From Chryseobacterium sp. G0162 (GTDB lineage Bacteria > Bacteroidota > Bacteroidia > Flavobacteriales > Weeksellaceae): DNA of 64,000 nt. The notes beneath the pieces were generated by a model. The model worked only from the letters and a program-made list of their open reading frames with translations. It was not told the origin of the DNA and made no database searches. A program made the translations under genes and the position numbers. Location: positions 1,563,001 to 1,627,000 of the forward strand of contig NZ_CP033922.1 of NCBI RefSeq assembly GCF_003815715.1. Reading direction: 5' to 3'. Of this stretch, positions 50,517 through 60,129 are shown in pieces; the first letter of the stretch is position 1; each line of letters begins with the position of its first letter.

Positions 50517-50672
50517 ATGGCTCCTGAAGCCTATATTCTTCATGATGCCTTAACAGGTTACCTCAACGATGAATCAGCGGAACAAATCAGAAGCCGGGCG
50601 GCACTAGCCTATTCAAAATACCAAAAATGCAGTATCAAAGCAGCAAGAAACCTATTGGTGACAAGCTGGTAA
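50517..50672 (+). CDS. Possible small ORF or gene remnant (51 aa)
   Basis: The frame ATG to TAA has normal amino-acid composition and locally higher GC (APEAYILHDALTGYLNDESA near the start). It may be the remnant of a larger gene. There is no promoter or terminator of its own that I can see. Support is weak. Confidence 0.35.
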   Translation: MAPEAYILHDALTGYLNDESAEQIRSRAALAYSKYQKCSIKAARNLLVTSW

Positions 50673-50756
50673 TTTCAATCAATTCAACACTTTATCGGTT
50701 ATATTTTTTACAACAAAAGAGATATTTCATACAAAGATTTTGATAGGTAATAAAGA

Positions 50757-50764
50757 TAAGTTTG
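50757..50764 (+). promoter_or_regulatory. -7 box of the DUF4822 gene
   Basis: TAAGTTTG matches TAnnTTTG and lies 21 nt before the ATG at 50786. Confidence 0.55.
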
Positions 50765-50785
50765 CAAAGACTTAAAAATACCCTT

Positions 50786-51646
50786 ATGAATACACTGAAA
50801 AAATTATGTTATCTGTCTGCAGCGATATTTTTATCTGCTTCTTTCGTTTCATGTTCAAGCGATGATAACGAAATTGTTATTGAACAACAGACTCCCTCAC
50901 AAGTTCTATCTTCTACTCCCTGGGAAACGACAGGAGCTAAGGATAAAAACGGTAGTAACGTAGCATTAACAGACGCCAGCGTAGCTGGTTATGTAGGATT
51001 TGCTTACTTTAAAGCGGACGGAAACTTTACTATTTACAGTTTGACTGATGTTTTGAGATCAAGGGGAACATGGTCTGTAGATGCTCAGGGGAAAACGAGA
51101 ACCATTACAGCGTTAAACCCGGATGCAACAACCATTTTCACACGTGATGTTGAAATTCTTGTTTTAAACAGAAATGAATTTACATACAGAATCCGCCCTA
51201 ATGCTGCCGATCTATCTGTATATTATGACATCATCCATACGAGAACTCCTCATGCTGAACCTAAAAACGGACAACTTACATTAGCTTCTACCCCATGGAA
51301 GACTACAGGTGCTAAAGATAACAGTGGAGCCAATGTAGCTTTAGATAATTCCGCGGTGGCTGGTTATGTAGGATATTCTTACTTCAAAGCCAACGGAACT
51401 TTTAAAATTTTTGGATTAAATGATGTCTTAAGATCTCAGGGAACATGGTCAATTTCTCCTGATGGGAAGACAAGAACACTTGTTGCTTTAGATGCTAACG
51501 GTAATGTACTTTTCACCCGTACTGTAGAGATTCTTGTGTTGAACGAAACTACGTTTACTTACAGAATTACTCCTGATGCAAACACACCAACTGTATTTTA
51601 TGATATCATTCATACAAATGATCCTGCTCACAAAGAACCTCAATAG
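50786..51646 (+). CDS. Lipoprotein with two tandem DUF4822 domains
   Basis: The 286-residue protein has a lipoprotein signal ending in FVSCSSDD (Cys near residue 21). It then has two copies of one domain: residues about 32-145 and 155-280, each starting STPWETTGAKD or STPWKTTGAKD and ending with TFTYRI..YDIIHT. The DUF4822 domain is of unknown role, likely a beta-rich lipocalin-like fold. I start at the ATG, not the upstream TTG at 50762, because the signal peptide begins there. Confidence 0.85.
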   Translation: MNTLKKLCYLSAAIFLSASFVSCSSDDNEIVIEQQTPSQVLSSTPWETTGAKDKNGSNVALTDASVAGYVGFAYFKADGNFTIYSLTDVLRSRGTWSVDAQGKTRTITALNPDATTIFTRDVEILVLNRNEFTYRIRPNAADLSVYYDIIHTRTPHAEPKNGQLTLASTPWKTTGAKDNSGANVALDNSAVAGYVGYSYFKANGTFKIFGLNDVLRSQGTWSISPDGKTRTLVALDANGNVLFTRTVEILVLNETTFTYRITPDANTPTVFYDIIHTNDPAHKEPQ

Positions 51647-51664
51647 TGTTTTTTTATTATAAGA

Positions 51665-51691
51665 AAAACCTGCTCGATATGGGCAGGTTTT
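51665..51691 (+). terminator. Terminator of the DUF4822 gene
   Basis: AAAACCTGC (51665-51673) pairs with GCAGGTTTT (51683-51691), followed by a T-rich tail. Confidence 0.82.
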
Positions 51692-51785
51692 AATTTTATG
51701 TAGTAAGCTATTTTCATTTTGAATAGAGATACTTCATTCAGTATGACAGTAGCTTTTTATTTACATTTAGATAAGGTATTGGTTA

Positions 51786-52832
51786 TTACCAGTATTCTTC
51801 CCACCATTTTTTCCAGGTTACATTGCCCAACTGATCCAGATCTACTTTTTCACCGATAACAGGTAAGGTAATTGGCTGATTGTTATCTTCTGCATTTTTA
51901 GCGGCCAGCTCTACCGGCTCAAACCATGCATGCTGAGACAGCTTGAACTTTGAATGATGTACCGGCATAAAGTTTTTTGCTTTCAATTCTTTAACTTCTC
52001 CTATAAGCTGATCCGGCAATGTATGAATATAGGGCCATTTTTCGTTGTATTGTCCGCATTCCATCACTGCAAGGTCAAATGGGCCATACTTTTCACCAAT
52101 TTCAGCAAAATGATTTCCATAACCACTATCACCTCCTAAAAACAGGTTTTTGGTTGGAGTCTTTAAAACAAATGAAGTCCAGAGAGAGATATTTCTATTC
52201 AACAATCTGCCGGAAAAATGTCTTGCCGGAGTAAGGGTAATTCTGAATCCACTGGCAAGATCTATGCTTTCCCACCAGTTTTTTTCAATAATCTTCCCCG
52301 GTTCCCAACCCCAGTATTCAAAATGCTGGCCTGTTCCTAATCCACAGATTACTTTTCCTACTTTATCTTTTAATTCCTGTACGGTTTTATAATCCAGATG
52401 ATCCCAATGATCGTGGGAAATCAACAAAAAGTCGATATCCGGCATATGTTCCGGTTTATAATAATCTGCTCCTTGAAATGCTTTTATAGATCCGGGCATT
52501 GGTGAGGCATTTCCACTGAAAACAGGGTCTACCAGGATTTTTTTTCCATCCACTTGTATAAAATACGAACTATGTCCAAACCATACCAAAACGTTTTCTT
52601 CCGGGGGAAGGTTTTTCAAATCTGTGACAACAAATGGAAGGGCAGATTTTGGGGAGGTATTTTCTATTTTACACAAACTGTTAAGGAGGGCTTTTGTCAT
52701 ACTTTCTCCTTCTAATAAAGCTGGAGTAATAAGTATATTCTGAAATTTCCCGTTGAGGTAATTGGGAAGTGTACTGAAGTATTCCTTTCTTTTTTCATCA
52801 GGAAACTGTCCGAGCTGTTTTACTAAATTCAT
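51786..52832 (-). CDS. MBL-fold hydrolase (NAPE-PLD/UlaG-like)
   Basis: The 348-residue protein has WFGHSSYFIQ, LISHDHWDHLDY (HxHxDH), GLGTGQHFEYWG and LFLGGDSGYGNHF. This is the pattern of the NAPE-PLD/lactonase branch. It is probably a cytoplasmic esterase or phosphodiesterase; the substrate is unknown. It follows the antiporter gene after 11 nt, so both may be cotranscribed. Confidence 0.88.
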   Translation of the reverse strand: MNLVKQLGQFPDEKRKEYFSTLPNYLNGKFQNILITPALLEGESMTKALLNSLCKIENTSPKSALPFVVTDLKNLPPEENVLVWFGHSSYFIQVDGKKILVDPVFSGNASPMPGSIKAFQGADYYKPEHMPDIDFLLISHDHWDHLDYKTVQELKDKVGKVICGLGTGQHFEYWGWEPGKIIEKNWWESIDLASGFRITLTPARHFSGRLLNRNISLWTSFVLKTPTKNLFLGGDSGYGNHFAEIGEKYGPFDLAVMECGQYNEKWPYIHTLPDQLIGEVKELKAKNFMPVHHSKFKLSQHAWFEPVELAAKNAEDNNQPITLPVIGEKVDLDQLGNVTWKKWWEEYW

Positions 52833-52843
52833 TTCCTTATTTT

Positions 52844-54424
52844 TTACATTCTCAGCCTTTCTTCTTCAAGATCCAGCCTTGTTAAATAATGTCTTATATA
52901 TTCTTCGTCAATATTCGGATTCTGTCTGTTTTCTTCCCGAAGCCAGATTCGCTGTTGTTCCAGAGTTTCGAAATAAATTTCCTTGGCTTCATCCGACAGT
53001 TTATGGGTGGAACCTTCTTTATCTTCCTGCTCCCAGCGGTCCATCAGCTTATTAAAATATTCATTTTCATTTCTTCGCTCTTTATAATTTTCATCAAGAT
53101 ATCTGAAAGCAACCCTACGCATTCCTTTTCTTAAATAATGTTCAGATTCTTCTTCGGACAGGTATCCACGTCCTATGTCAGATAAATTAAGTTTTTTAAT
53201 CAACACAGGTAATGTAAGCCCTTGAATAATAAGGGTAGCCAAAATTACAATAAAAGTAATAAAGAGTATGAGATCACGATGGGGAAAAGGCTGCCCGTTT
53301 TCCATCACGACAGGAATGGATAAAGCGGCGGCTAATGAAACTACCCCACGCATTCCGGTCCAGCTCATCAATATGGGAGCTTTCGTCCCTGGATCTCTAT
53401 CGGCTACATTGATAAAATTACGCATAATTAATGTTACGAAAACCGCTCCAAAAGAAGCTAAAAATCGTACAATTATCAGTACTGCTGTGATTAATACCCC
53501 ATAACCAATCGCATTAGAAAGACTTATTCCTTCTTTATCCAACCCTACCATAATTTCCGGAAGATCCAGCCCTATTAATAAAAACACAATCCCATTAATC
53601 AGAAATACGAAACTTTCCCATACATTGGAACCCTTCAGCCTTGATTCTGAGGTTCTAAAGATTTCATGTCTTCTGATCGAAAGAAACAATCCGCCGCTCA
53701 CCACGGCCAATACTCCGGATGAATGCACTTCCTCAGCGGCAATATACATTACATAAGGAGCTACCAGACTAAGAATAGCATCCATGTTTACATCTGTAGG
53801 AAATATTTTTTCGATTTTGAGAAAAATAACTGCCAGTACAACCCCTATTCCCAGACCACCGAAAACCATCCATCCAAAGCTTACCACTGCATCCTGCCAG
53901 ATAAACTGTCCGGTTGCAACAGCTACCATCGCAAATCTAAAAATAATAAGGGAGGAAGCATCATTGAATAAGCTTTCCCCTTCCAAAACGGTAGATAGAT
54001 TTTTAGGAACTTTTACAAACTTTAAAATAGCTCCTGCACTCACCGCATCCGGTGGAGAAACAATTCCTCCCAGTACAAAACCTAATGCTAATGAAAACCC
54101 GGGAATATAGAAATTGGCAACAAAAGCCACTGATATAGCTGTAAGAAACACTACAATAAAAGCAAAGCTGGTGATGATCCGCCTCATTTTCCAGATTTCT
54201 TTCCATGAAACGGCAAATGCCGCTTCGTATAATAATGGTGGTAAAAAAATGATAAATATAAGTTCCGGATCTATTTTTATGGGTGGTAATCCAGGAATAA
54301 AACTTATCAAAAGACCAGCAATTACCAATATTATAGGATATGCTACTCTTAAGCGATTGGCCAGCATAATGGACCCAATAATGACCAGAACCAGTCCGAG
54401 ATAATAAATGAAATTCTCCACCAT
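52844..54424 (-). CDS. Na+/H+ antiporter (CPA1/NhaP type)
   Basis: The 526-residue protein has about 12 membrane segments in the first 400 residues, including GGIVSPPDAVSAGAIL and ESLFNDASSLI (the ND ion-binding pair) and SWTGMRGVVSLAAAL. A charged cytoplasmic C-terminal tail follows. It exchanges Na+ or K+ for H+. Confidence 0.93.
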   Translation of the reverse strand: MVENFIYYLGLVLVIIGSIMLANRLRVAYPIILVIAGLLISFIPGLPPIKIDPELIFIIFLPPLLYEAAFAVSWKEIWKMRRIITSFAFIVVFLTAISVAFVANFYIPGFSLALGFVLGGIVSPPDAVSAGAILKFVKVPKNLSTVLEGESLFNDASSLIIFRFAMVAVATGQFIWQDAVVSFGWMVFGGLGIGVVLAVIFLKIEKIFPTDVNMDAILSLVAPYVMYIAAEEVHSSGVLAVVSGGLFLSIRRHEIFRTSESRLKGSNVWESFVFLINGIVFLLIGLDLPEIMVGLDKEGISLSNAIGYGVLITAVLIIVRFLASFGAVFVTLIMRNFINVADRDPGTKAPILMSWTGMRGVVSLAAALSIPVVMENGQPFPHRDLILFITFIVILATLIIQGLTLPVLIKKLNLSDIGRGYLSEEESEHYLRKGMRRVAFRYLDENYKERRNENEYFNKLMDRWEQEDKEGSTHKLSDEAKEIYFETLEQQRIWLREENRQNPNIDEEYIRHYLTRLDLEEERLRM

Positions 54425-54579
54425 TTGTTTTTCAATTAATTGTGTGAATCTAATTTATATAAATTTTGATAAATATGATTTGTTTTTTATCTAGTTTTCA
54501 ATTCCAGTAGAAACTAATTTTCAAGTATATTGCTTAAGAATGCATTTTTTTCATCCGGTATTACCATTTTATTGTAAAT

Positions 54580-54613
54580 AAATACAGCCATACATTCTTG
54601 TATGGCTGTATTT
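54580..54613 (-). terminator. Terminator of the alpha/beta-hydrolase gene
   Basis: AAATACAGCCATACA (54580-54594) pairs with its complement at 54599-54613 over 15 bp with a TTCT loop. Confidence 0.88.
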
Positions 54614-54623
54614 ATCAGGTTTC

Positions 54624-55547
54624 TTAGGCTAATTTTTCCAAAAAGAATGCTACCAACTGATCAACGGCTTCATTAACATAATTTTCTCTATCATATAAAG
54701 ACATATGATTGGCTCCTTCAATAGTATATTTTCTTTTGTCTGTAGAGGCAGCACGTTCAAGCAGATCATCACTCATCCAGGCACTTCCTGCTATACTTCC
54801 CACTACTGCAAGCAGCGGCTGCGTAAAGAAAACCTCTGCTTTATTATAGGCATCATAAGAAGTAAGCTGTGTCAGACTTCTGGTTGTAGAAAAACCTGGT
54901 GCTGTAGGATATTGACAACGATCTGTATGATAATATTCCCAGGCTTCTCTTAATTCTTCATTGGGTGCATCTTCTTCTCTCGTTGGAGCTAACGGAATCG
55001 TCTGGATTTCTGTACTCCCGACATCTGCTGTTCTTGCGTTAGAGCCAGCTATTAAGTAAGGTAGTGCGTCGGCATCTTTTACATTGTTTTCCCATCCGTT
55101 TCTGAACATCGATCCAATATTTACTGCGCTTATCATTCCTACCGCTTTAATTCTATGATCGTTGATAGCTGCATTGGCTGTATATCCTGCTCCTGCACAG
55201 ATTCCCATAGCTCCGATCTTATCAGCATCTACATAAGATAAGGTTGTAAGGTAATCAATTACTGCACTTATGTCTTCTGTTCTGATATAAGGATTTTCCA
55301 ATTGGCGTGGTTCTCCTGTACTTTCTCCCTGATAAGAAGCATCATACGCAATAGTTATCAATCCATATTCAGCTAATTTTTTAGCATATAGACCTGCGGT
55401 CTGCTCTTTTACTCCGCCGCCCGGATGAGACACTACGACTGCCGGGTATTTTTTGTTCTGATCAAACCCTTCAGGGAAATTGATGATTGCTGACAGGATA
55501 ATTTCCTGGGCGTTTGTGTTTTTGATACTGATCTTTTCCTGTGACAT
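54624..55547 (-). CDS. Alpha/beta-hydrolase with cysteine nucleophile elbow
   Basis: The 307-residue protein has VVVSHPGGGVKEQ near the oxyanion hole and the elbow MGICAGAGYTANAA, with Cys in place of Ser, as in dienelactone hydrolases and some other DLH-like families. A catalytic His follows in GANHMSLYD near the end. The substrate is unknown. A promoter with TACCTTTG lies at 55661-55668. Confidence 0.88.
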   Translation of the reverse strand: MSQEKISIKNTNAQEIILSAIINFPEGFDQNKKYPAVVVSHPGGGVKEQTAGLYAKKLAEYGLITIAYDASYQGESTGEPRQLENPYIRTEDISAVIDYLTTLSYVDADKIGAMGICAGAGYTANAAINDHRIKAVGMISAVNIGSMFRNGWENNVKDADALPYLIAGSNARTADVGSTEIQTIPLAPTREEDAPNEELREAWEYYHTDRCQYPTAPGFSTTRSLTQLTSYDAYNKAEVFFTQPLLAVVGSIAGSAWMSDDLLERAASTDKRKYTIEGANHMSLYDRENYVNEAVDQLVAFFLEKLA

Positions 55548-55660
55548 GACTTTGTATTTTATTTGTTATTATTTATTTTGATGAAAGCTGGAAGAACAAA
55601 AGAGTATCCTATTTTTTGATTACTTTTTTTCAGCTCTATTCTTCTTTCATTTTGATAAAT

Positions 55661-55668
55661 CAAAGGTA
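55661..55668 (-). promoter_or_regulatory. -7 box of the alpha/beta-hydrolase gene
   Basis: TACCTTTG (minus strand) would give a leader of about 107 nt. AraC, encoded 700 nt away on the same strand, could act here. Confidence 0.5.
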
Positions 55669-55800
55669 GAAAGGGACCCGCTCTTGAGACGGAGACACAT
55701 TACCTGAAAACAGATACATTTTACCTTTTTGTATTTTTGGGTACTTCTATAGTAAATTTTGGCTAGAGCCGGATGATGTTTTTGGGTATTTTCAGACCTG

Positions 55801-56040
55801 CTAAAGTTTTATCTCCCGTAAATCGCACAGATTTCGCAGATGATTGCGGATATGAAAATCATAGGTTTTCAAAAACTTGCGTGTACTTCTTCTCCACAAA
55901 GCTTTTAACTTAAAATCCCTTAAGTGTTTAAATCTTTTGTGACTTTTGTGGTTAGGCACAATCCTTATTAGATTGCAGAATTTTATTTCCCACAGATTGC
56001 TCAGATTTACACAGATGTTTGTAGATATTATTGAAAACAA
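55801..56040. repeat. Dispersed repeat region (CACAGATTTCGCAGATG type)
   Basis: Several words of the CACAGATTnCnCAGAT family recur here (55829, 55992). No supported gene lies between 55548 and 56254. Confidence 0.5.
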
Positions 56041-56095
56041 AACACCGGTTTAGAATTAATATTACTCATCATTTATTACGCATTACGCATACATT

Positions 56096-56212
56096 AGCCC
56101 GGATAGTAACGGTTACCCCGCAGCTAAACTGGAAAGCTAGGGAGGTAAGCCTGGGATGCGCTGGCGCGAGGAGTATGAGTGAATAGCCGGAAAAGCTCCT
56201 GAAAAAGCAAAA
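56096..56212. repeat. REP-like structured intergenic element
   Basis: The element begins AGCCCGGATAGTAACGGTTA and ends GAATAGCCGGAAAAGCTCCT, with internal GC-rich inverted segments (GCGCTGGCGC). The layout is like the element at 15071-15155. It is more GC-rich than the surrounding DNA. Confidence 0.6.
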
Positions 56213-56254
56213 GACAACTCGCGGAGCTGCCTTTTATTATATTGTTCAAACTGT

Positions 56255-57136
56255 TTACTGATTCCTGAAAACTTTTGGGGAAAGTCCTGTTTTCTTACGA
56301 AAGAACCGTGCAAAATAATTGGGATAATCGAACCCGAGACTGTAGGATATTTCACTTACAGAAAGGCTTGTATTCTTGAGTTTATCTTTTGCCAGCTTTA
56401 CAACGTAATCATGAATATGATCCAATGGTGATTTGCCTGTAAAGTGCTTGATGAGGTCTCCGAAATAATTAGGTGAAAGGTTACTTTTTTGTGCAAAATA
56501 AGCAACAGAAGGGAGTCCGGCGAGATTCTCATTATCGATGAAATAATGATCCAGATTTTTATAAAACTCATCGATTACCCTGTGGTAAATCTCACTTCGG
56601 GTATCAAACTGACGGTCATAAAAATCTTTAACGTAAGTAAGAATCAGGTTGACATAAGAAATGATAACCTTTTTTGAATAATATTCTTTCTGAAATTCGT
56701 GGTTTGCTTTTCTGAAGAGATCCCACAAAATACTTTCTTCTTCTTTAGTGAGGAAAAGAGCTTCATGATTGTTATAATGTACAAAGCTATAATCTTTGGC
56801 ATATTTCTCAAGATATTTAGCCCCCATCATAATACATAACCCTGAAAATGGTGGAGCAATCTCCCACTCCAACGTATTTTGCGGACAATCCACATACATA
56901 TAGGAAGAGTCTGACTGATCTTCCAGAAGCTGGTGAGGAACAAACTTGACTTCCATCGGTGGTTTGATAGCTAAAAGATAAAAATCAATGGTTACCGGCT
57001 CAGATTTTAGCCTGATATCATTCTGCGTCTCAAAATCTACGATGTGAAGATCATCACTTTTCAGATTGCCAACATTCAGGTATTGGCAGAATCCGGGGAT
57101 ATTTAATATTTTTATACTCATTGTACAGGCTTTCAA
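56255..57136 (-). CDS. AraC-family transcriptional regulator
   Basis: The 293-residue protein has an N-terminal cupin-like half and a C-terminal AraC HTH pair (residues about 195-290): SVAYFAQKSNLSPNYFGDLIKHFTGKSP and SEISYSLGFDYPNYFARFFRKKTGLSP. It is probably an activator of nearby genes such as the alpha/beta-hydrolase. Confidence 0.92.
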   Translation of the reverse strand: MKACTMSIKILNIPGFCQYLNVGNLKSDDLHIVDFETQNDIRLKSEPVTIDFYLLAIKPPMEVKFVPHQLLEDQSDSSYMYVDCPQNTLEWEIAPPFSGLCIMMGAKYLEKYAKDYSFVHYNNHEALFLTKEEESILWDLFRKANHEFQKEYYSKKVIISYVNLILTYVKDFYDRQFDTRSEIYHRVIDEFYKNLDHYFIDNENLAGLPSVAYFAQKSNLSPNYFGDLIKHFTGKSPLDHIHDYVVKLAKDKLKNTSLSVSEISYSLGFDYPNYFARFFRKKTGLSPKVFRNQ

Positions 57137-57218
57137 TAATGGGTAAAATTAAATATTTTGAACAGTGTCCTTATGATACATATTAAGGAAAAACGGATAC
57201 ATTTTACGGTTTGTATTT

Positions 57219-57650
57219 CTACATTTTTACAACTAAGAGCATTAATCCTAAACTCAGCAATACTATAATACCGGCTATGATAGCAGCTTCGCCTACATGC
57301 TTCAGGTATCTTTTTCCGTCAAATGTGAATTTTTCGGGATGGATACTGAATTCCTTAAAAACAAACGGATCTATTTTCAAATCTGGCCTGAAGCGAACAA
57401 TTCCTTCTATGAACCTGGCACGCAGAGCTCTTCCATTTTTGATATAATGAGTACTTCCAATGTCTGTTCCGTCAAATACAACTTTAGTTTCATTACGATT
57501 GATTCCTACAGTGAGTATCCATGTTTTTCTTTTCATTGTCAGGTAAACCTCATAGTCATCTGAACGAAGGGACGTTCCTAACTGATTGTAAAGAATAGCA
57601 TCTATGCTTTCGTCTTTTTTATAAAAATGAATGCCTTTATCATCTACCAT
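57219..57650 (-). CDS. Hypothetical protein with C-terminal membrane segment
   Basis: The 143-residue protein has no signal peptide; its last 25 residues (AAIIAGIIVLLSLGLMLLV) form a membrane anchor. The soluble part is beta-rich. It overlaps the upstream 89-residue membrane-protein gene by 11 nt and is probably a partner. The family is unknown. Confidence 0.72.
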   Translation of the reverse strand: MVDDKGIHFYKKDESIDAILYNQLGTSLRSDDYEVYLTMKRKTWILTVGINRNETKVVFDGTDIGSTHYIKNGRALRARFIEGIVRFRPDLKIDPFVFKEFSIHPEKFTFDGKRYLKHVGEAAIIAGIIVLLSLGLMLLVVKM

Positions 57651-57909
57651 AATTTTTGTTACGGATATACCTTTTTGATTTTTTCACATAACGAAAAAAC
57701 CGATACATACCTATAACCCAAACAGGATAATATAATACAGCTACTACAACAAATACCTTTATATTCCCCGAAACCAAAAAAGGAAACACAGCAAGTACTG
57801 TAAACATAAACAACAACACTGATCCAAAGAAAATATTCATCAGCCATGTGATTACCCAGCTAGGTTTGGAGGCTAATGGTAAAAATTCTTTTCTAAAATC
57901 CTCTTGCAT
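57640..57909 (-). CDS. Small membrane protein (89 aa)
   Basis: Two membrane segments (about residues 19-42 and 47-68) lie between a short cytoplasmic N-terminus and a basic tail ending KKSKRYIRNKNYGR. It is coupled to the next gene. The function is unknown. Confidence 0.7.
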   Translation of the reverse strand: MQEDFRKEFLPLASKPSWVITWLMNIFFGSVLLFMFTVLAVFPFLVSGNIKVFVVVAVLYYPVWVIGMYRFFRYVKKSKRYIRNKNYGR

Positions 57910-58001
57910 CTGTTCAAGATACGGAAAAAAATAATAATAAAAAAGCCATAGGATGGCCTATAGCTTTGTACAAAATTGAAAATAAGATATGTTCTTTGAA
58001 A

Positions 58002-59756
58002 CTATGAAATTGTATGTGCTTTTTCTGTAGTAACATTATAGAGGTCGGAAATCACATTATCTACAAACCTCCATTCTGCTACTGAATTTCCTGAAGTAAA
58101 TTTAACATGCAGATACCCCCTTTTGTAAAGATTCGCATACTCCAGATCGTCGATCAGTAATGAAAATGCCTGAGCTAATGCGCTTGCCTGACCAGGATCT
58201 GATGTAATTCCGAGATAGCCTTCAAGGCCTGGTGAAGAAACGGAACTGCAGGCTAATTCGGTTCCGATAACCTTCCCTTGTGCATTAGTCAATGTCCCTA
58301 ACCAAGCGTTATGCGTATCCCCTGCCAACACAACAACATTTTTACCCGCAAGCATAGAATACAGCTGTTCTCTTTCCATGAAATATCCGTCCCAGGCATC
58401 CAGGTTATAAGGTAAAGTGGTGGTTATCCTTGCTATTTCTTGTGGAGTAAGCGTGGGATCCTGAGCTTTGTATCTGCCTTTTATGACCATCAGTTGGGCA
58501 ATGGTATTCTGAAGTGCCTGCATCGTAGCCGGTTGTGCGCTTCCGTACTGTTTTATTTCTGCTAAAATCTTATTCAATAGCATCAATAGTTCTGCAGGAA
58601 CCATCATTTTGGTCATCAGGATTTGCTGTCCCAATACCTTCCATTTTGTAGAATCAGAATTGATCTGGGAGCCTAACCATGCCATTTGCTCGCTCCCGAT
58701 CAGTTTTCTGCTTGGATTTAAAAAATCTGTTTTAAACTTCAACTGATCGAAGTTTCCTGCATTATCCAGATAATCTGAATACTCTAGTTGCTTATCTCTT
58801 GCAATCACTCTGGTATCCATCATATAAAGGGAAACAATATTTCCGAAGGTAAAGCTTCTGTAGATTTTCAGATCTTTCCCTGTTTTAAGCGGAATATATT
58901 CACTGTAAGCCTGAAATGCTGCCATTTTTCTTACCTGAAAATCACCTTCGTTAGGCTGATGATTCTCTGCTCCGCCTTTATAGGTATCGTTTGCAAATTC
59001 GTGGTCGTCCCATACACAAATAAAAGGTTTTTTCTGATGGGCCAGCTGAAGGTTTTTATCACTTCTGTATTGTCTATATCTTTCTCTGTAATCGTTCAGG
59101 TTTAGGATTTCTTTCGCAGGCTTATGAGCTCTTCCAAGCTGGTTGGTATATGGATTCGTTCCATATTCTCCCGGTGCATATTCGTAGATATAGTCGCCAA
59201 GGTGTACTACTACATCAGCTTCAGATTTGGCAACGGCTCCGTATACGTTGAAAAGTCCCGCAGGAAAATTCGAACATGATACCACCGCCATTTTCACTTC
59301 ATTGACGGAATCTGCCTTAGAAGGTAAGGTAATCGTTTCCCCTGTTACACTGACTTCCTTTGTTTTAAGGTTATAAAATCTATAGTAATATTTCGTATTG
59401 GATGGAATATTTTGTACATCTACCGCTACAGTAAAGTCATTAATGGTTGCAGCACTAGCTTTTCCACTTCTTAAAACCTCAGAAAAATTGCTGTTTTTGC
59501 TTATTTCCCATGTAATTTCAGCATCTACTCCTCCAGAATATCTTGTCCATATAATAACTCCTGTTGCGGTAGGATCAAAACTGGCTACTCCGGTATCAAA
59601 ACCTGAATTTTTAAGATCATTAGGAACCGTTCCGCCTTCGGTAAAGTCTTGATCGCTGCAACTTTCAATGAGAGGAGCAATAAAGATTCCTCCAGCTGCT
59701 AATAGTGAATTCTTAAGAAACCTTCTTCTGTTAAGCAGATTGTTATTTTCCATCAT
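58002..59756 (-). CDS. PhoD-type alkaline phosphatase/phosphodiesterase
   Basis: The 584-residue protein has a Tat signal (LLNRRRFLKNSLLAAGG) followed by a lipobox-like SCSDQ, a PhoD N-terminal beta domain (IIWTRYSGG) and the metal-binding core: VVHLGDYIYEY, VWDDHEFANDTY and VVLAGDTHNAWLG. PhoD enzymes release phosphate from phosphodiesters and monoesters outside the cytoplasm. I start at ATG 59756 (two ATG in a row), not the TTG at 59771. Confidence 0.92.
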   Translation of the reverse strand: MMENNNLLNRRRFLKNSLLAAGGIFIAPLIESCSDQDFTEGGTVPNDLKNSGFDTGVASFDPTATGVIIWTRYSGGVDAEITWEISKNSNFSEVLRSGKASAATINDFTVAVDVQNIPSNTKYYYRFYNLKTKEVSVTGETITLPSKADSVNEVKMAVVSCSNFPAGLFNVYGAVAKSEADVVVHLGDYIYEYAPGEYGTNPYTNQLGRAHKPAKEILNLNDYRERYRQYRSDKNLQLAHQKKPFICVWDDHEFANDTYKGGAENHQPNEGDFQVRKMAAFQAYSEYIPLKTGKDLKIYRSFTFGNIVSLYMMDTRVIARDKQLEYSDYLDNAGNFDQLKFKTDFLNPSRKLIGSEQMAWLGSQINSDSTKWKVLGQQILMTKMMVPAELLMLLNKILAEIKQYGSAQPATMQALQNTIAQLMVIKGRYKAQDPTLTPQEIARITTTLPYNLDAWDGYFMEREQLYSMLAGKNVVVLAGDTHNAWLGTLTNAQGKVIGTELACSSVSSPGLEGYLGITSDPGQASALAQAFSLLIDDLEYANLYKRGYLHVKFTSGNSVAEWRFVDNVISDLYNVTTEKAHTIS

Positions 59757-59958
59757 TACTTTTTTCTGCAAAGCAACGGGATCTGAGGAAGAAGGCTGTT
59801 AACTGAGTTTTAATTATTCTTTATGGTTTTTTTAAACGTATGTTTAACATAGTATTTTTTAAAATAGTATCAGCATACTGTTCATTTTTTATTCTAATTC
59901 AAATCTTTATAATTCTTTTCAAGATTATGAAGAATCAATTCTTATAAGAATATAAAAA

Positions 59959-59983
59959 AACCACTCACATTATGTAAGTGGTT
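59959..59983 (-). terminator. Terminator after tRNA (CAT)
   Basis: AACCACT pairs with AGTGGTT; a run of U follows on the minus strand. It lies 11 nt after the tRNA. Confidence 0.8.
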
Positions 59984-59993
59984 GATTTTATTG

Positions 59994-60067
59994 TGGTCCC
60001 ACCTGGGCTCGAACCAGGGACCACCTGATTATGAGTCAGGTGCTCTAACCAACTGAGCTATAGGACC
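59994..60067 (-). tRNA. tRNA with CAT anticodon (Met or Ile2)
   Basis: Acceptor GGTCCTA/TGGGACC, D arm GCTC/GAGC, anticodon stem CCTGA/TCAGG with loop CTCATAA, T arm CCTGG-TTCGAGC-CCAGG, A73. The CTGACTCATAATCAG stem-loop could be the Ile2 type that is modified by TilS or an elongator Met; I cannot decide from sequence. All stems are perfect, unlike most members of the array at 35-37 kb. Confidence 0.93.
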
Positions 60068-60129
60068 TCAAAACTTGGTTAAATTTTGTGTTTGCAAAAA
60101 TAGTAAAATTTCTTTCACTACAAAATTTT

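Noticed and set aside
58788..59105. Plus-strand ORF inside the PhoD gene
   Set aside because: It is antisense to a well-supported gene and has no coding signs of its own.
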